Position numbers and translations under genes: made by a program. Below, piece by piece: positions 49,501 through 61,608 of a stretch of DNA of 64,000 nucleotides. The notes below the pieces were generated by a model. That model saw nothing but the letters and a program-made list of their open reading frames with translations, ran no database searches and had not been told where the DNA came from. The DNA is from Galbula dea (taxonomy: Eukaryota > Chordata > Aves > Piciformes > Galbulidae). Where the stretch lies: positions 2,232,001 to 2,296,000 of the forward strand of contig VWZX01006814.1 in the NCBI GenBank assembly GCA_013399015.1, written 5' to 3'. The first letter of the stretch is position 1. Each line of letters begins with the position of its first letter.

Positions 49501-52228
49501 GAAAGCAGTGAACTTATTCTCTTTATATTTTTTTTAGGTCTAGGGTCAGCCCTTTAGGAGGACAACAAATTGAACCAACTGAAGCATCATGTTCTGACCA
49601 GTCAATAGCAGGTGAGCTGATTGCTGCAGTGGAGTTGAAGAACACTTGAGAGATTGGGCTGACCTGATGAAGATCAAGTGATTCAGATCATGGGGAAAGA
49701 TAGTGATTCTTCCCAAGCCCAAGAGTAGTCTTTCCATAAGCATGATAGCAAAACAACAAGGTAGAAAACAATTGTTTGCACGTGCAAATTAGCAGCAGTC
49801 TGTAATGCCATTGAACATACAGAATCCATGACCAAGCTGACATTTCTATTGTGCATTTAACAGATGCAGTATAATCACCAAGTTCTACTGAAACTGAGAG
49901 AAAACAGTCTGGAAAACGTCAGTGTTCCTTCCTAATCATTCATTCTGCCTCCCTTGGTCACCATACAGTACATGATCAGAAGAAAAACATAGTAGGAAAA
50001 CACTTTCTCACACAGAGAAGACTTACCAGATTTTAAACTTTTCTTCCTTCCATATAAGGACACAAGAGAAAAGACATGACAATTTTCACAAACAGAAAAT
50101 CTCCCAAAACCTGGATGAAATTTTGCTTAATTTCATCCTTTGTTTTACCTTTCACCAGCAATGAAGCTATTTCTGCAAATAAAAGACATTTTAAAACAAA
50201 AAGCAAAGCAAAATGTACTTCCAGAATGTATGAAAATTTTTGGTTGTTTAGTGAGCCAAAATCAAGCTTTGGATTATTTTCATATCAGTTTATTGAAGGA
50301 ACTGGAATGTGAAACTGAAAGCAAGGTGCCTCAAGATTGGCCATAATTTTGCCACAAAATGGGACTTTTCACCTGAAAGCCACAGTGAAGAGAATATATC
50401 TTGACAGATAGCTCATTCAGAGAATTACTATGAGTGCAGATGTGATACCACTGTGAGAAAGGCTGATGCAAACCTGCTAAACAGTTCTGCAGCCCAACAT
50501 GCAAGATGATGTGCAGAGATGCTCCCTAGTCTCCTCTGTAACAGGCATCTACTAATTGATTGCCTGTGCTGGGAAAGGACTCAGTGACATAAGTAGATCC
50601 AATTCCAGAGTTACATAGCAAGAAGTATCAAAATAATTTTCAAATATTGTATGTTCTGACCTTGACTCTTTCCTGGAACAGGTTAAATTTCAACAAAATA
50701 AGTATTTTCAAGTATACAAATACTCTCAAATCCCTGAACAACTCTCATTTAAGTCTCTCTGATAATACCATTCTTTGAAGGTATATTCATTTGCTTTAGC
50801 TAGGCATTGTACCATGTCTCCATTGTTGATTCATCTTTCTTATTACACAGAAAAAAGAGCCTGAAGAACAAGAAAGAGATCTAAAAGAGGATAGTACTTT
50901 ATTAATTAAAAAGGGACATCAGCAGATCAGAAGGCAAAAGAATTTTGTTGCAGTCCCTGCAGTAGTGAAATATAAATGACCAAAGTATGTGTTACCATGA
51001 AATTTTAGATCTGAATTTCTGTTCTAACATCCAACATATGATTTAACCTTCTAGTTAGAGCTACTGGTGGTTGTGTACTGTTCTAGATTTGTGTAATACC
51101 CTGACTGAGGACATGGGAGATAAGTGTCCTCAAATGGCTTGGTACACAATTACACCTACTGCAAGCACAGTGAGAGTGAATTTGCTGTGGAAACCTATTC
51201 CACATTATCAATTATTCAGAACTTTGGCCACTGGTTGGAGATGAAGGTTTACATATTGTCCTTCCACCAGACCATCCAAGACTGGCAGACTGTGAGTAAT
51301 TTCAATCAAAATTGTTCTTTTGCCATTGAAAAAATGTTGGTGAAGGGCTTTTCCCTCACTCTCTGGGTATGCTATTTATGTTTAAGAACAGCATATACTC
51401 TTGTTGATGTGTTTTGACATTCCTGTGAAAGAACTATCCAAATCTGACCAAGGTGTGAGGCTGAAAATATGCAATTTACATCAAGGTGTGAGGCTGAAAC
51501 TCCATATTCTGCTACTCTAACCTCCAAAGGTTTCATCCAGAGTATAATGCTCTGGTCCAGTCTCAGAGTTCTGCTCACTATGTTGGGGCATGCTGAAATG
51601 TACTGTACCAACAATTCCATGGAGTTTGCTTTTAAAGCAAGTTATGAAAGAACATGCATACTAGTTTTAATAACAGGTTTTGTATAAACTACAGATTAAC
51701 AGGAAGTAATTCAGTAAAGGAAGTTGTTTATAAAATGAACATGTTCTTGATGATACTGAGGTGGTTTGGGGGGCAATTTCTATAGAAGGCCTGCTTGCCC
51801 AAGTAGGGGGCTTCTTAACAAATGGAATGAGATGCAAAAGAGCACTCGAGAAGTAAAAAGAAAAAGCCAGGCAACAGGAACATGAAAATACTGCTTTGGC
51901 AGAACTGAATATAAGTGCAAAGCTCAGCTGGAGGAAAAGCTAGCAGAGGACAAGCAGAGCAATAATAAACGGTTCAAAAGATAGGGAAGTTTCAAAAGAA
52001 GTTTTGAGAAACGTTGGGTCTGCTGCTGAATGGGGAGGTGGCATAGTGATGGATGACATGGGAAAGTCTGAAGTGCTCCCTGCTTTTCTTGTCTTGATAT
52101 TAATAGGCAAAACCTGTTCCTGTACTCAAACATACACCATCACAGCCTAGAAAGAGGGTGGTAAAGAACAGGTGCTGTCATGCTGAGCTGCACTGGGTAA
52201 TCAAAATGCAGATTGCTAAGTCTGGAAA

Positions 52229-52252
52229 CCCCCCCCCCCCCTATTTTTTTTT
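52229..52252. repeat. C13 run followed by T9
   Basis: Thirteen consecutive C, then TA, then nine T. C runs of this length are rare in this AT-rich window. The complementary G13 could form a G-quadruplex. Confidence 0.85.
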
Positions 52253-52966
52253 CTCCTCCAGTCATTACTTCTCTAGGCAATTTTACCTGCAAGAGAAGGA
52301 AAAGTGGAAAAAGGATAAAGCAACCCACATGCATTAAGTATACTGATCTGTTCGAGAATTATTCCTGTATGTGCCATATAAAACAAGGATAGTGCATTTG
52401 TATGCCCTTTGGGCAATAGTGTGCCCAGGCTGAGGAAACGGGATAGCAAAGCTGCAGCGCTGTGTGCATGAAGAAACGCTTGTCTCTTCCTTTCTCCCTC
52501 GTCCCTCCCGCTCACAACAGCCTCCTTCCAAAATTAACATTTGAATTGAAAGTTCAATAGGTGTCAGGGTTAATGAGGGTTACTCATGCAAGTCAAAGGC
52601 CAAAGAAACACTTAGCAACCTGCCCAGTCATAATGTCTGTTTTAATAAGAAAGTCAGTCAAAACCCAATGATTAAGTCATTGGTTATGAAAGCTCTTCAT
52701 GTTCTGTCCACTTCTTTGTGCTTGGAGAGTAACTTGCTATTCTGAATCATAATGATGTAAAAAAAAAAAACATTCTAAACCCCATAGTTTCGTTTCAATC
52801 TGGCATCTGCAATGACTAAGCTAGCAGTCTATTTCCTAAAGATGCAATGCAGCAGCTCAACTCTTTCACCTTAGAAAACTCCCTACTGAAACATCCTGTG
52901 TACCGATGCAAACTCCAGATGTTAACGGACCCTAGAGTAAAAAAATGTATCAGAAATGTTTTCTCC

Positions 52967-52980
52967 AGAGAGAGAGAGAG
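52967..52980. repeat. (AG)7 microsatellite
   Basis: Seven AG units between TTCTCC and GGAAGC. A short simple repeat with no associated feature. Confidence 0.8.
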
Positions 52981-55900
52981 GGAAGCTTCTATCCTGAGGA
53001 GTGAAAGCTCTAGGCAAGATGGGAATAATGATTTACTCTTTGGCAGCTGATCATATGAAAAGTTTTAGATAGAAGCAAGAAGATTTTCTGACATACAATT
53101 TTCTCCTTTCACAAGAGCACTTTCACTGCAAGAAGAGACAAAGTTTAAGTCTCAGTCTAACTTACTGTAAGCTTAATTGCAAAAACAACATTTTTCTCAG
53201 TGGAATTCCACAAGTCACAAATGTGTCCAGCTTTCCTGTGCTGTTGGCTTTGCGTCCTCCCTGCTCTTTGGTTCAATAATTGTCATGTTTCCATAGCCAG
53301 TTTTATCACAGCCATCACTGTGGCCTCATGCTCAGCTGGAGTCTGTATAGATCCAGGGATGTCAACACTACTAGACTGAGGAGGCCTATGTCTATCCCTG
53401 AAAAACATCATTCTTTACAATACAAAAATTCTACCTTTTCTATGCTCAGCATTTCAGGAGAACAAGCTTTATAATAAATAGTTACCTTGAAGAAATTGCT
53501 AGGTTGGTGTTCATGCTTCACATACTTGGTCTTTAAAAGTCTGCAAACAACTCTTGCAAGATGTTTAGATACATAAGATGTCACTTAAAAGATACTTCAG
53601 AAGACGAGGCACATAGCAAGTTAACCAAAAGAAGGCTTTAAATAAGGCAGAGGGATCAGGGATGAAGAGACTTGCTAAGAGAACTGTATGGCCACAGTTC
53701 ACATGAGCTGAAACACAGCTAAGATATTGTTACTTAACACAGTACAGTGCTCAGACTCAGAGTCTTACTCAGGCAACATCCAGTCCTGAAAGTGATGCAC
53801 TTTACTGCAAACAGCAGTAAAAGGTAGATATAGACAAGCAATTATTATAGTTTGTGTAGCAGAAGCAGCCTAATCAAGGGTTGCAGAGATCTCACCATGA
53901 GCTACTCAGCAGGGTGAATAATGCTGCTTTCCTAACTGAATTTGTCACTGGCCCTTGGAAATGGGGCTGTAACCACAGCAAGTGGGAGCATGACTTATTC
54001 CATAAATGCAAGTGAAATATTTCATAATCATGGTGACTATACAGAGGACTCAAAGATGGTTCAGCAGGAGATTTTCTGGCTCCACATGATACAAAAGCAT
54101 AGATAAACTCCTTGCTGATGACTTTCTATCTCACATCCCATCATCCTGTGGCAAATACATTACATTCAAGATTGTGGGAATTTTACAAATAACATGCCTG
54201 CAGCGATTTTTCAGCCACTGTCATTCATTATCAGATGATTACTTTGTTAAAAGATCCTATTTCCAAAACTAACTGACCCATTGCAAATTAACAAATAGAT
54301 GAATAAAGAAAATTCTGAAAGAGACCTGTTTTCAAGAAAAGCATTTTGCAGTCTGACATGAAACTTCAGATGATCTTTAAACAATAAGCCAATATAAATA
54401 CAAATTGATATCAATGTTAGCCCTAAGGTACAATAATTACATTAGTGCTAAAAATGTTTTATTGCTACTTTTATTTATTTATTAATTATAAACTGGATGG
54501 TGTCTGTGTATCTACACTGTAAGCATAAAGAGATATGTAAACATTCAGCTGCCAGGAGACCCTCAGGAATACCTCTTGCTAACAAGCTGTATTTGCAATG
54601 ATAGAAACTACTTACATTGAATCTTTTTCCCTGGTACCCAAGTACCCACTTTCTAACATGCAAACAGAGCTATGGCAAAAGAATTATACTCTAATTATCT
54701 TGTTCAAGAGTACTCAAGTGAAATTCATCTGTAAATTTTTTCTTTGCAGCAAAGAAAGACTCAAAATGGATTTTGGACAGCACCTGAGTAAGGGTCATTA
54801 TTTCCTCTCAGCAGCAACCTCATCTTGCTGGAGAGTAGCAAAAGTACCAGACTTTAAAATGACAGTGAGAAGTGTGTAGTTGGGTCTGTAGTGGAGAGAG
54901 ATGCCCCCTAAATTTGACTGGGCACACAATAATAATCCCATCCAGACTGTACTCAAGTAGAGAGTTCAGACAGTCTATATTTGGAAAATCTCTGTTCTTA
55001 AGTCAGAAGATGATTCCAAATTCCAGTGAAAAAGAGCACCAAAAGTTGAGGTTAGAATGTCACTTGCAGGTAGAAGGCAACATAACCACTGACAGAGCAG
55101 TGTAGGGAAGTTTAGAAACATTCATATCAGAAACATGCAAGATCACTGCTGAACTGTTAAGTAGCCAGTACCTCTCCCAAACCCAGCTGCACTGAACCTG
55201 TATCAAGTGAGCTGGAGAACGTTCAAGAATTCACAAGAGCAAAAATCTCAAATCTAGAATTAGTTTACAAAATCTATAGGATAAGTAACAATTTTTTTTC
55301 TTTTAAAGAACTCTAGGGACAAATTAGTTCAAATTTCAGATATATTAATAATCCAGTGACTTTTTAAAAAAATATTGTTGTATACAATTGGCCTATCCAG
55401 CTGCAAATATCTCTGAAATGAGATTTGAACATATAGTTTCTGAGGGTGTCTGAAAAGTTCAGTTATAACTTTTTCATGGAATTTTTATTTGAAGCCAATC
55501 AGAACATTTAATTATTTTTTTTCTTAAACCTGCAGTGCCTGGAAGCAGTTGACTAAAAAATAATTTCACCCTCTGGTGAAAAATAAATTCCACTTTTCAG
55601 GGTTGTGAATGATAAATAGATTTTTAAATCAAAAAGCTACAGGAAACAACTCAAAAGAATAATACAAAATAATATGCTTAAAAATTAAAAAAAAACACAA
55701 AACAAAAAAATCCCAACAATGACAAATAATCTTGTGATTTTTAAGTTCAACTCATGATTATTTATGTTTGGTAACACTACTTTAAAAGCTTCATTAATAT
55801 ATTAAATGAAGGAGGCATCGTTTTTACAGCCCTGTTCTGATGTTGAAGTTTTTGAATGCAAACAAAAATCTGGGGGTTCAAACGGACAAAACATTTGCAT

Positions 55901-58900
55901 GTACCCAAGTGTTGTGCCCTAGTTAAATCTAATAAGAAACAGTCTGCTTTCTCTTTGTAGCAGCTGAAACTTACTGAATTTAACTTTGAAATACTTTACT
56001 TAAGGAAGCATGTGCATGTATTTTTTAAATTACTGTTGTTGATAGTTTGATCTATGAATTTAATATTCAGCATATTTCAGCTTTTCCATCTCAGGTCAGA
56101 AAGCCAGCTATTTGCATGTAAATGGATTACCAGCAGATATTTCCTGTTACTCTATGTGCTTTTCATGTAGCTCTTTGATATTAACAGTTCTACTAATCCA
56201 GACAGGATTTTAGTAATCAGGGCAGGAGACAGGTTAATATACTTAAAATTAGACATAATGCTATTCCCATATATATTATCACACTGATATCAAACCCTTA
56301 TATGAAGCATCTTTTCCCAGCCTATTCGTCTCCTATTGCACAGAAAGAAGGCTTGAAGGACAGGCTGATGTGGCAGCTTGGTATAACAGAGTGATACCTA
56401 ATAGAGACTGGAATACTGTGCTCCCCTGCAGTTAACTCTAAGCCAGAAGTACTCCTGCCTTTGAAACTGGACAAATCACCATCTTGTGCCTCCATGCTGC
56501 CAGTGCTGTCAGAATGACATATAACTGCTTGGCAAAGATGCAGTGGATTCCCAGTTGAGTGTTACATGTCTTAACTGGGTTGTTACAGGAGCTCAATGGG
56601 AGAGCTCTAGATGGGCCTGGTGGAAGCCAATTCTGAACTGGCCATTTTTTATCCATCCTGCTGGAAGCATCAGACCCTGTCCTTAGCACAAATACAATTG
56701 TCTGTCAGTCCAATAGTTTTAATTTAATTGAAGAAAGGAGATTTATGTTAGATGTCAGCAGTGGAAAGGAAGACCTATCTTGCTTTTACTTGTGGGTAAG
56801 TTCAGTAATAAATCACCTAGAAAGGCTGGGGATTGTCCACAGTTAGAGCTCTACAGAAGCAGGTCAGAGAAATAGCTGTCTGATACAGGGGTGATGATTA
56901 GGGAAGTACAAAAGGAGGTCATGCTAGGCAGAATGAACTCAAGCCTAGCAGACTTCTCAGGGGTCTGTCCAGCCTTATTTTGAAATCTCTTTGAAAACTC
57001 CTGAATGCTTTTGCTGGTTACTTGTTACAAATACACAGGGGTCTCACACACATCTTTGAGCGGGAACATGCATCACTGGAGGGGATTACAACATCTGGAG
57101 GAGTTTGGTGAGACTACAGCCACTTCCTCTACATCAGCTACAGCCACCACCTTGGCCCTCCAATTGGCAAAACTGCTGCTTCTTTGACTGTCATCTGCTC
57201 TTGTTGGGGTTCACAAAAGCAAACAAGCACCCAGCAATTTGGCTAAGTCCTGTCCAGTGTCTAATTGTACTTGACCCACTGGTATAGCCAGAGGGACGAG
57301 GAAGGACAGATACATAAACACAACAGCAACAACAAGAAAAAAAATGGGAATGTGAGTTATCTCAGACATATTCACATCTCCAGCTGAGTGAAACTCAGTG
57401 GGAAATCTCTCGGCTGACACTCTGAAATCTGTAAGTTTACTTTGAAACAGAAAAGTTGTCCAAGTCTTTATGCTATCCACATTTTAAAAATCAGCACCTG
57501 AAGGATTTATGGCAGGGTGCATGGGCAATTACATTGCTCTATTTGTTACTGTGGAAACACATTTTGTGACTGGTGAAACTTATGAGAAAGAAATTGAATG
57601 AAATTCTGAGAAACAATATTTTAAAATTAAAGCTGAACACTAGATTTAGCCACCCCAGAAAGCTTTAGCCTCAAGGCAGTTATGAAATAGCAGAGACTCA
57701 GTAGGAAAGTGCCACCAAGTCTAGCTGGGATTGATTCTGTAGGACTAACTCTGTCTCATAGAATGAGAAAATAAAGCAACTAATCAAGATACTGCTTGCA
57801 CAGCTGGAGAGCTTTGCCCAGAAATGGGTGCCTTGAAGAGTCTGAACACAATGGTAACAACTCCCTCTCTCTTTGGACTATGAATATTTACCAAGCAATC
57901 CAGCCCTATGACATCAAACTGTCAAGACTTCACATATTTCTTTTAAATTTTAAGTTTTCCTTTGGCCCTTAGTTATGCAAATCTATTGAACTTTCCAGAT
58001 ATTTGCTAGAAGATACAGGGACAGATCTATATATGCAAGACAGGGTCTCTTCACACACCTAGAATCAAGGAAAAAGGCATGCACTCTGGCACGTGCCAAC
58101 AGAGGATAGCTTCCAACCTTCCACAGTCAAAATTGAAGGAAAAGGACAAATCTGGTGATATGCCTCCTCCAAATTATGGGGTTTTCTTTTTTATATAAAA
58201 GATAGTTTGGAAATGGAATTCCCATGAATTAGTCAAGAAATCCATATACATTGAAATCATTAGAGGTGACAAGACAGACAGGAAAGCCAAATAGCCCCTG
58301 TTATGCAGGAAAATCCACCCTTCATTTCTACAGTGACTTCACAGCAAATAAGAAATGAAAAGTAAAATATAATTAAAAGAAAATGTGTTTGTTAAATAAG
58401 AAGGGAAGTATATCTGGGATTCTTCTGGACTCCATGGGAATGTTGATTTCTTTCCCATTGACCAGGCATCAGGCTTCATAGACTTAGATTATGTAAATCA
58501 AAATTTAATACTTTGGGGGGAATTTATCCATTCCTTTCAACAGTTTTATGGCTATATATTTTAGCCCTCAGTAAAGTTATGCTTGATTTACCCTGGTATC
58601 TGTGGGAGGAGTGTTGAGGCCTTCAGAAAGCCAATGTACTAGATTTGAGATGTGATCTATGCAAAAGAAACAGGGACAAAAGCTGAGATGTGTGCATAAA
58701 AATGCCAAGCATTGTGAGTTTATTGCTTACCAGATCAGATATTCACTGTCAAAAGTTCAAAACTTGACAATGAACTTAACTGTTGCATCTTTAAACTTAT
58801 TTATAACTTACAGAGGGAGCCTGGTGTCTCAGTTTTCTCTCCCATAAAGTTTACAGCCAGCAGGAAATAATAAAATCTAGACTGAGCTCATATTGCCAAA

Positions 58901-59286
58901 AGAAAATCAAGGCCTGTATGTGTTGGTGGCTGTCAGGTGAGATATTTTACACCTCATTAGTGTCAGGGCAGTTATTGCTTTTTCTTCCTTTATGAATAGC
59001 TCATGTGATAGCATGTCCCTCTCTCACACTCCGAATCAACCTGTCACAGCAGACCTGGCTGTAACAGAAATAAGGTATTTCTTGAAGAAGCCTTTTTCTC
59101 TTTTAACACTTGCTTCTGATAAGCCATGCTACCCAGACAAGCCTAGATGTCTATCAGTCTGTTTCACACATAGCTTTCTGTCTGATATCCAGGTGTTGGA
59201 AACCTCTCTGGTATTCCCTTCCCCTTGGACCTCCTTGCTAGTGCAAAGATGTTTTATTCAGAGCTGCCTCTGCAGCATTGGCAAAT

Positions 59287-59314
59287 GCCCTCCCTCACCA
59301 GCATGAGGGAGGGC
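59287..59314. other. Perfect 11-bp inverted repeat
   Basis: GCCCTCCCTCA (59287-59297) is followed by a six-base loop CCAGCA and the exact complement TGAGGGAGGGC (59304-59314). Pairing does not extend convincingly beyond the 11 bp, so it is too short for a typical microRNA precursor. It is a strong local hairpin in RNA or single-stranded DNA. Confidence 0.75.
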
Positions 59315-60009
59315 TCTAGCTGACCTTGCCTAGCAGGCTTCTAAAGTTCCTGGGAAGAACTGTATTTCTTTGTATCATCCCTGGGGAAACTTACAGTTCT
59401 CAGAGCAGACAGAAGGCTGCTGAGAAGTATTTGCACTTAACACACTGGGGACTATTCAGGGTAGCAGGTCGATAACTCCCCAGTAGAGAGTGCTCTCTTT
59501 GTGAAAGTTGGCAATATGTTCTTCCCTCAGATCTGAGCAAGAATGGTTGCTACTTAGTGCAGAAAACTACCCCAGTGTAGTTCAGTGTTGAGAAGCAAGG
59601 AAAAGTAACACAGATTAATTTAGTGAACAGACAAAGAAAACTGCATCAGGATTCTACAGCCCAATACTTGGAAAGAAAAGCACATAGCCATGCCTAGTCC
59701 CCATTAACAGAACTCTTGATATGCTTTACAATAAATACTCAGTATTTTAAATCCATACTGAGCACTTCTGAGGCAAATAGAGATCGCTGGAGTTATTTTT
59801 GGGAAATATTCCTTTCGCCCTCTGTTGCTACTTTCAGGAAAATCTAATCAGCTAACGAACCACAGCTAAGTACTGTTTTCCTTTTTCAAAAAAAGTTATT
59901 ATTACACTGGGTTTTGAGTGTAGGGCATGAAGTTTTGTAAGCTTTAATTAATCCACTGAACTATCAACTTATTCTCCACTGCAAATACAGCCATCTGCTA
60001 CCAATCCAT

Positions 60010-60110
60010 GCTTTGGTAATTAGTGTCTGCTACAAGTTTTCTTCCCTAACATTATCTGATTAGGTAATTAGCCTATGGAACAATATGAGACATAATGCAT
60101 TATTGTTCTA
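60010..60110. promoter_or_regulatory. Candidate regulatory element with paired motifs
   Basis: Two identical GGTAATTAG homeodomain-type sites lie at 60015-60023 and 60063-60071. They are followed by an inverted pair of SOX-type cores, GAACAAT (60078-60084) and ATTGTTC (60102-60108), with TAATGCAT between them. Repeated identical motifs and the inverted pair make this the most structured AT-rich patch outside the transposons. Conservation is untested. Confidence 0.2.
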
Positions 60111-61469
60111 TTAAGTGTGATCTGTTTGAAAGCACTAAAGAATACACTGATATTGTTTAATTTCTATGACTCATAGTTCAACCAACCCCTCTCTAAAGAA
60201 TGACAAAACAATTCAGAAAGGAATGGGGGTTGGGTAGGAACAACCCTTAAAATACATGAAAATCATGTCACCAAACTGAGGTATGAGTACTATTTATTTC
60301 AGAATAGCTTGTGAACTGGGATAAATACAAGCAAAAAAGTCCACAAGTGCTGCCTTCCAGAGAAGGCATGGATCAACATCAACAATGATCTAAGTGTGAT
60401 AAATGCCCATTCAGAGATAAACGATGAAAAATAGTTTGTCATGAAAACTCAGGGGTTTAATAAATCAATGGAAGGTGGAATCAGGAAGAGGGAGAACAAG
60501 GTAACATGTCATCTTTATTCACTAGTGTAAAATGTGTCTGTTTCCAAGATTACATCTGAATTAATCTTGGAAGGCAAGTGAATGATAAAGACGCAGTGGA
60601 GGGGAACTGGAGTGAAGGCTACATTTCAGCACTGTCAGATCCTGTGGCTACAGTGCAAAATCTCTGAACATTTAGCTGAGTGAGATGTTTTTTATTTTAC
60701 CCAGCTCTTGGCCACAGGTGATTACAAAAAGAACTCTGATTTTATTTTGCATGAAATTCCTAACACAGCCTGGGGCAGAAGAAAGGTTAACAATGTCTGA
60801 CCTAAGTGCATGGAAACCACAGCAAGCGTATAAAAAGTCCAAGGTTAGGAACCTGAAGACTTCAGACATCATTACTGCTATTTCAAAACATAGACAACCA
60901 AATTTACATGCCAACACAGTAAGTATCTACATTTGAGCTGATTCTCTTCACTCCTTTTATAGTCAAGAGAATCCTGCCCCTTACCTTGGCAACACAAATG
61001 TTTTCCACCACTTTTATCTAGAATAATTCTACCAATAAAACTATCAATAAAAAAGCACAGACTGACAAATGTATCTGAAAGTTAAGTTTCAGTTCTGTAT
61101 CAGGCTTTCTTAATTTCAGACATTCTTTCCTTCTAATAGGCTGTATTATACAGTTACTGCTAAAGACAGTTTTAAACCAGAAGCCCTACTGTTATTAGGC
61201 TTCTCAGTCCATAGCAACCTTCAGCAGGAGGTTGGCACTGAGTGCCCTTAGGGAACCCATGCAGGACCCCCAGAGAGCTGCTCTGACCCCTGTGCCACCA
61301 CAGTACCATGGCTTGTGGTGTCGTATTCTCACTCTGTGTTAGGCACCGCTCTCAGCCTCTGCTGCATATTGTAAATGCTTCATTCTGACTCTTTACCGCT
61401 GGTGCATTTTGCTGCCCTGTTTACAAAGAGATCCTTCAATGGGGATGCTGCAAAACAATTAAGCATTAC

Positions 61470-61608
61470 ACATTTGCTGAAGCACAGGGAGGTGGGTGGC
61501 CTTACCAAGGGTCATTTAGCAAGCTTGTGAGACATCCAGGCATAGGGATGAAAACCTCGAAGCAGAGCTGCTCTCCTTCCTGATGAATAACACTCTACAC
61601 TCAGACCA
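61470..61608 (+). mobile_element. MIR-like SINE relic
   Basis: The order TTGCTGAAGCACAGGGAGG, then CTTACCAAGGGTCATTTAGC, then AAGCTTGTGAGACATCCAGG, a GGGATGAAAACCTCGAAG segment and a CTCAGACCAT end follows the MIR/CORE-SINE layout (gAGGCACAGAGAGG, CTTGCCCAAGGTCA, AGCaAGTgtGTGgCAGAGC, GGATTcGAACCC and a final ACCAT). MIR elements are ancient, non-autonomous SINEs derived from a tRNA. Divergence is large, as expected for an amniote-age relic. The 5' tRNA-like head is not clearly visible. Confidence 0.6.

Larger units (their letters stand above)
40511..61469. other. Repeat-poor non-coding stretch
   Basis: Nearly 21 kb without a recognisable gene or transposon. Contents noted are a T10A10 palindrome at 41996-42015, a purine/pyrimidine hairpin at 47198-47232 and a 33-base-spaced direct repeat at 51449-51499. 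A C13 run with a following T9 run lies at 52229-52252, an (AG)7 at 52967-52980, an A/C-rich tract at 55681-55717, an 11-bp perfect hairpin at 59287-59314 and TAAT/SOX-type motifs at 60010-60110. Minus-strand candidate exons at 53486-53540 and 60985-61017 are weak. Confidence 0.5.

Noticed and set aside
50010..50031. Minus-strand CTG|GTAAGT donor after a long pyrimidine tract
   Set aside because: The implied exon is about 20 bases and no frame or homology supports it.
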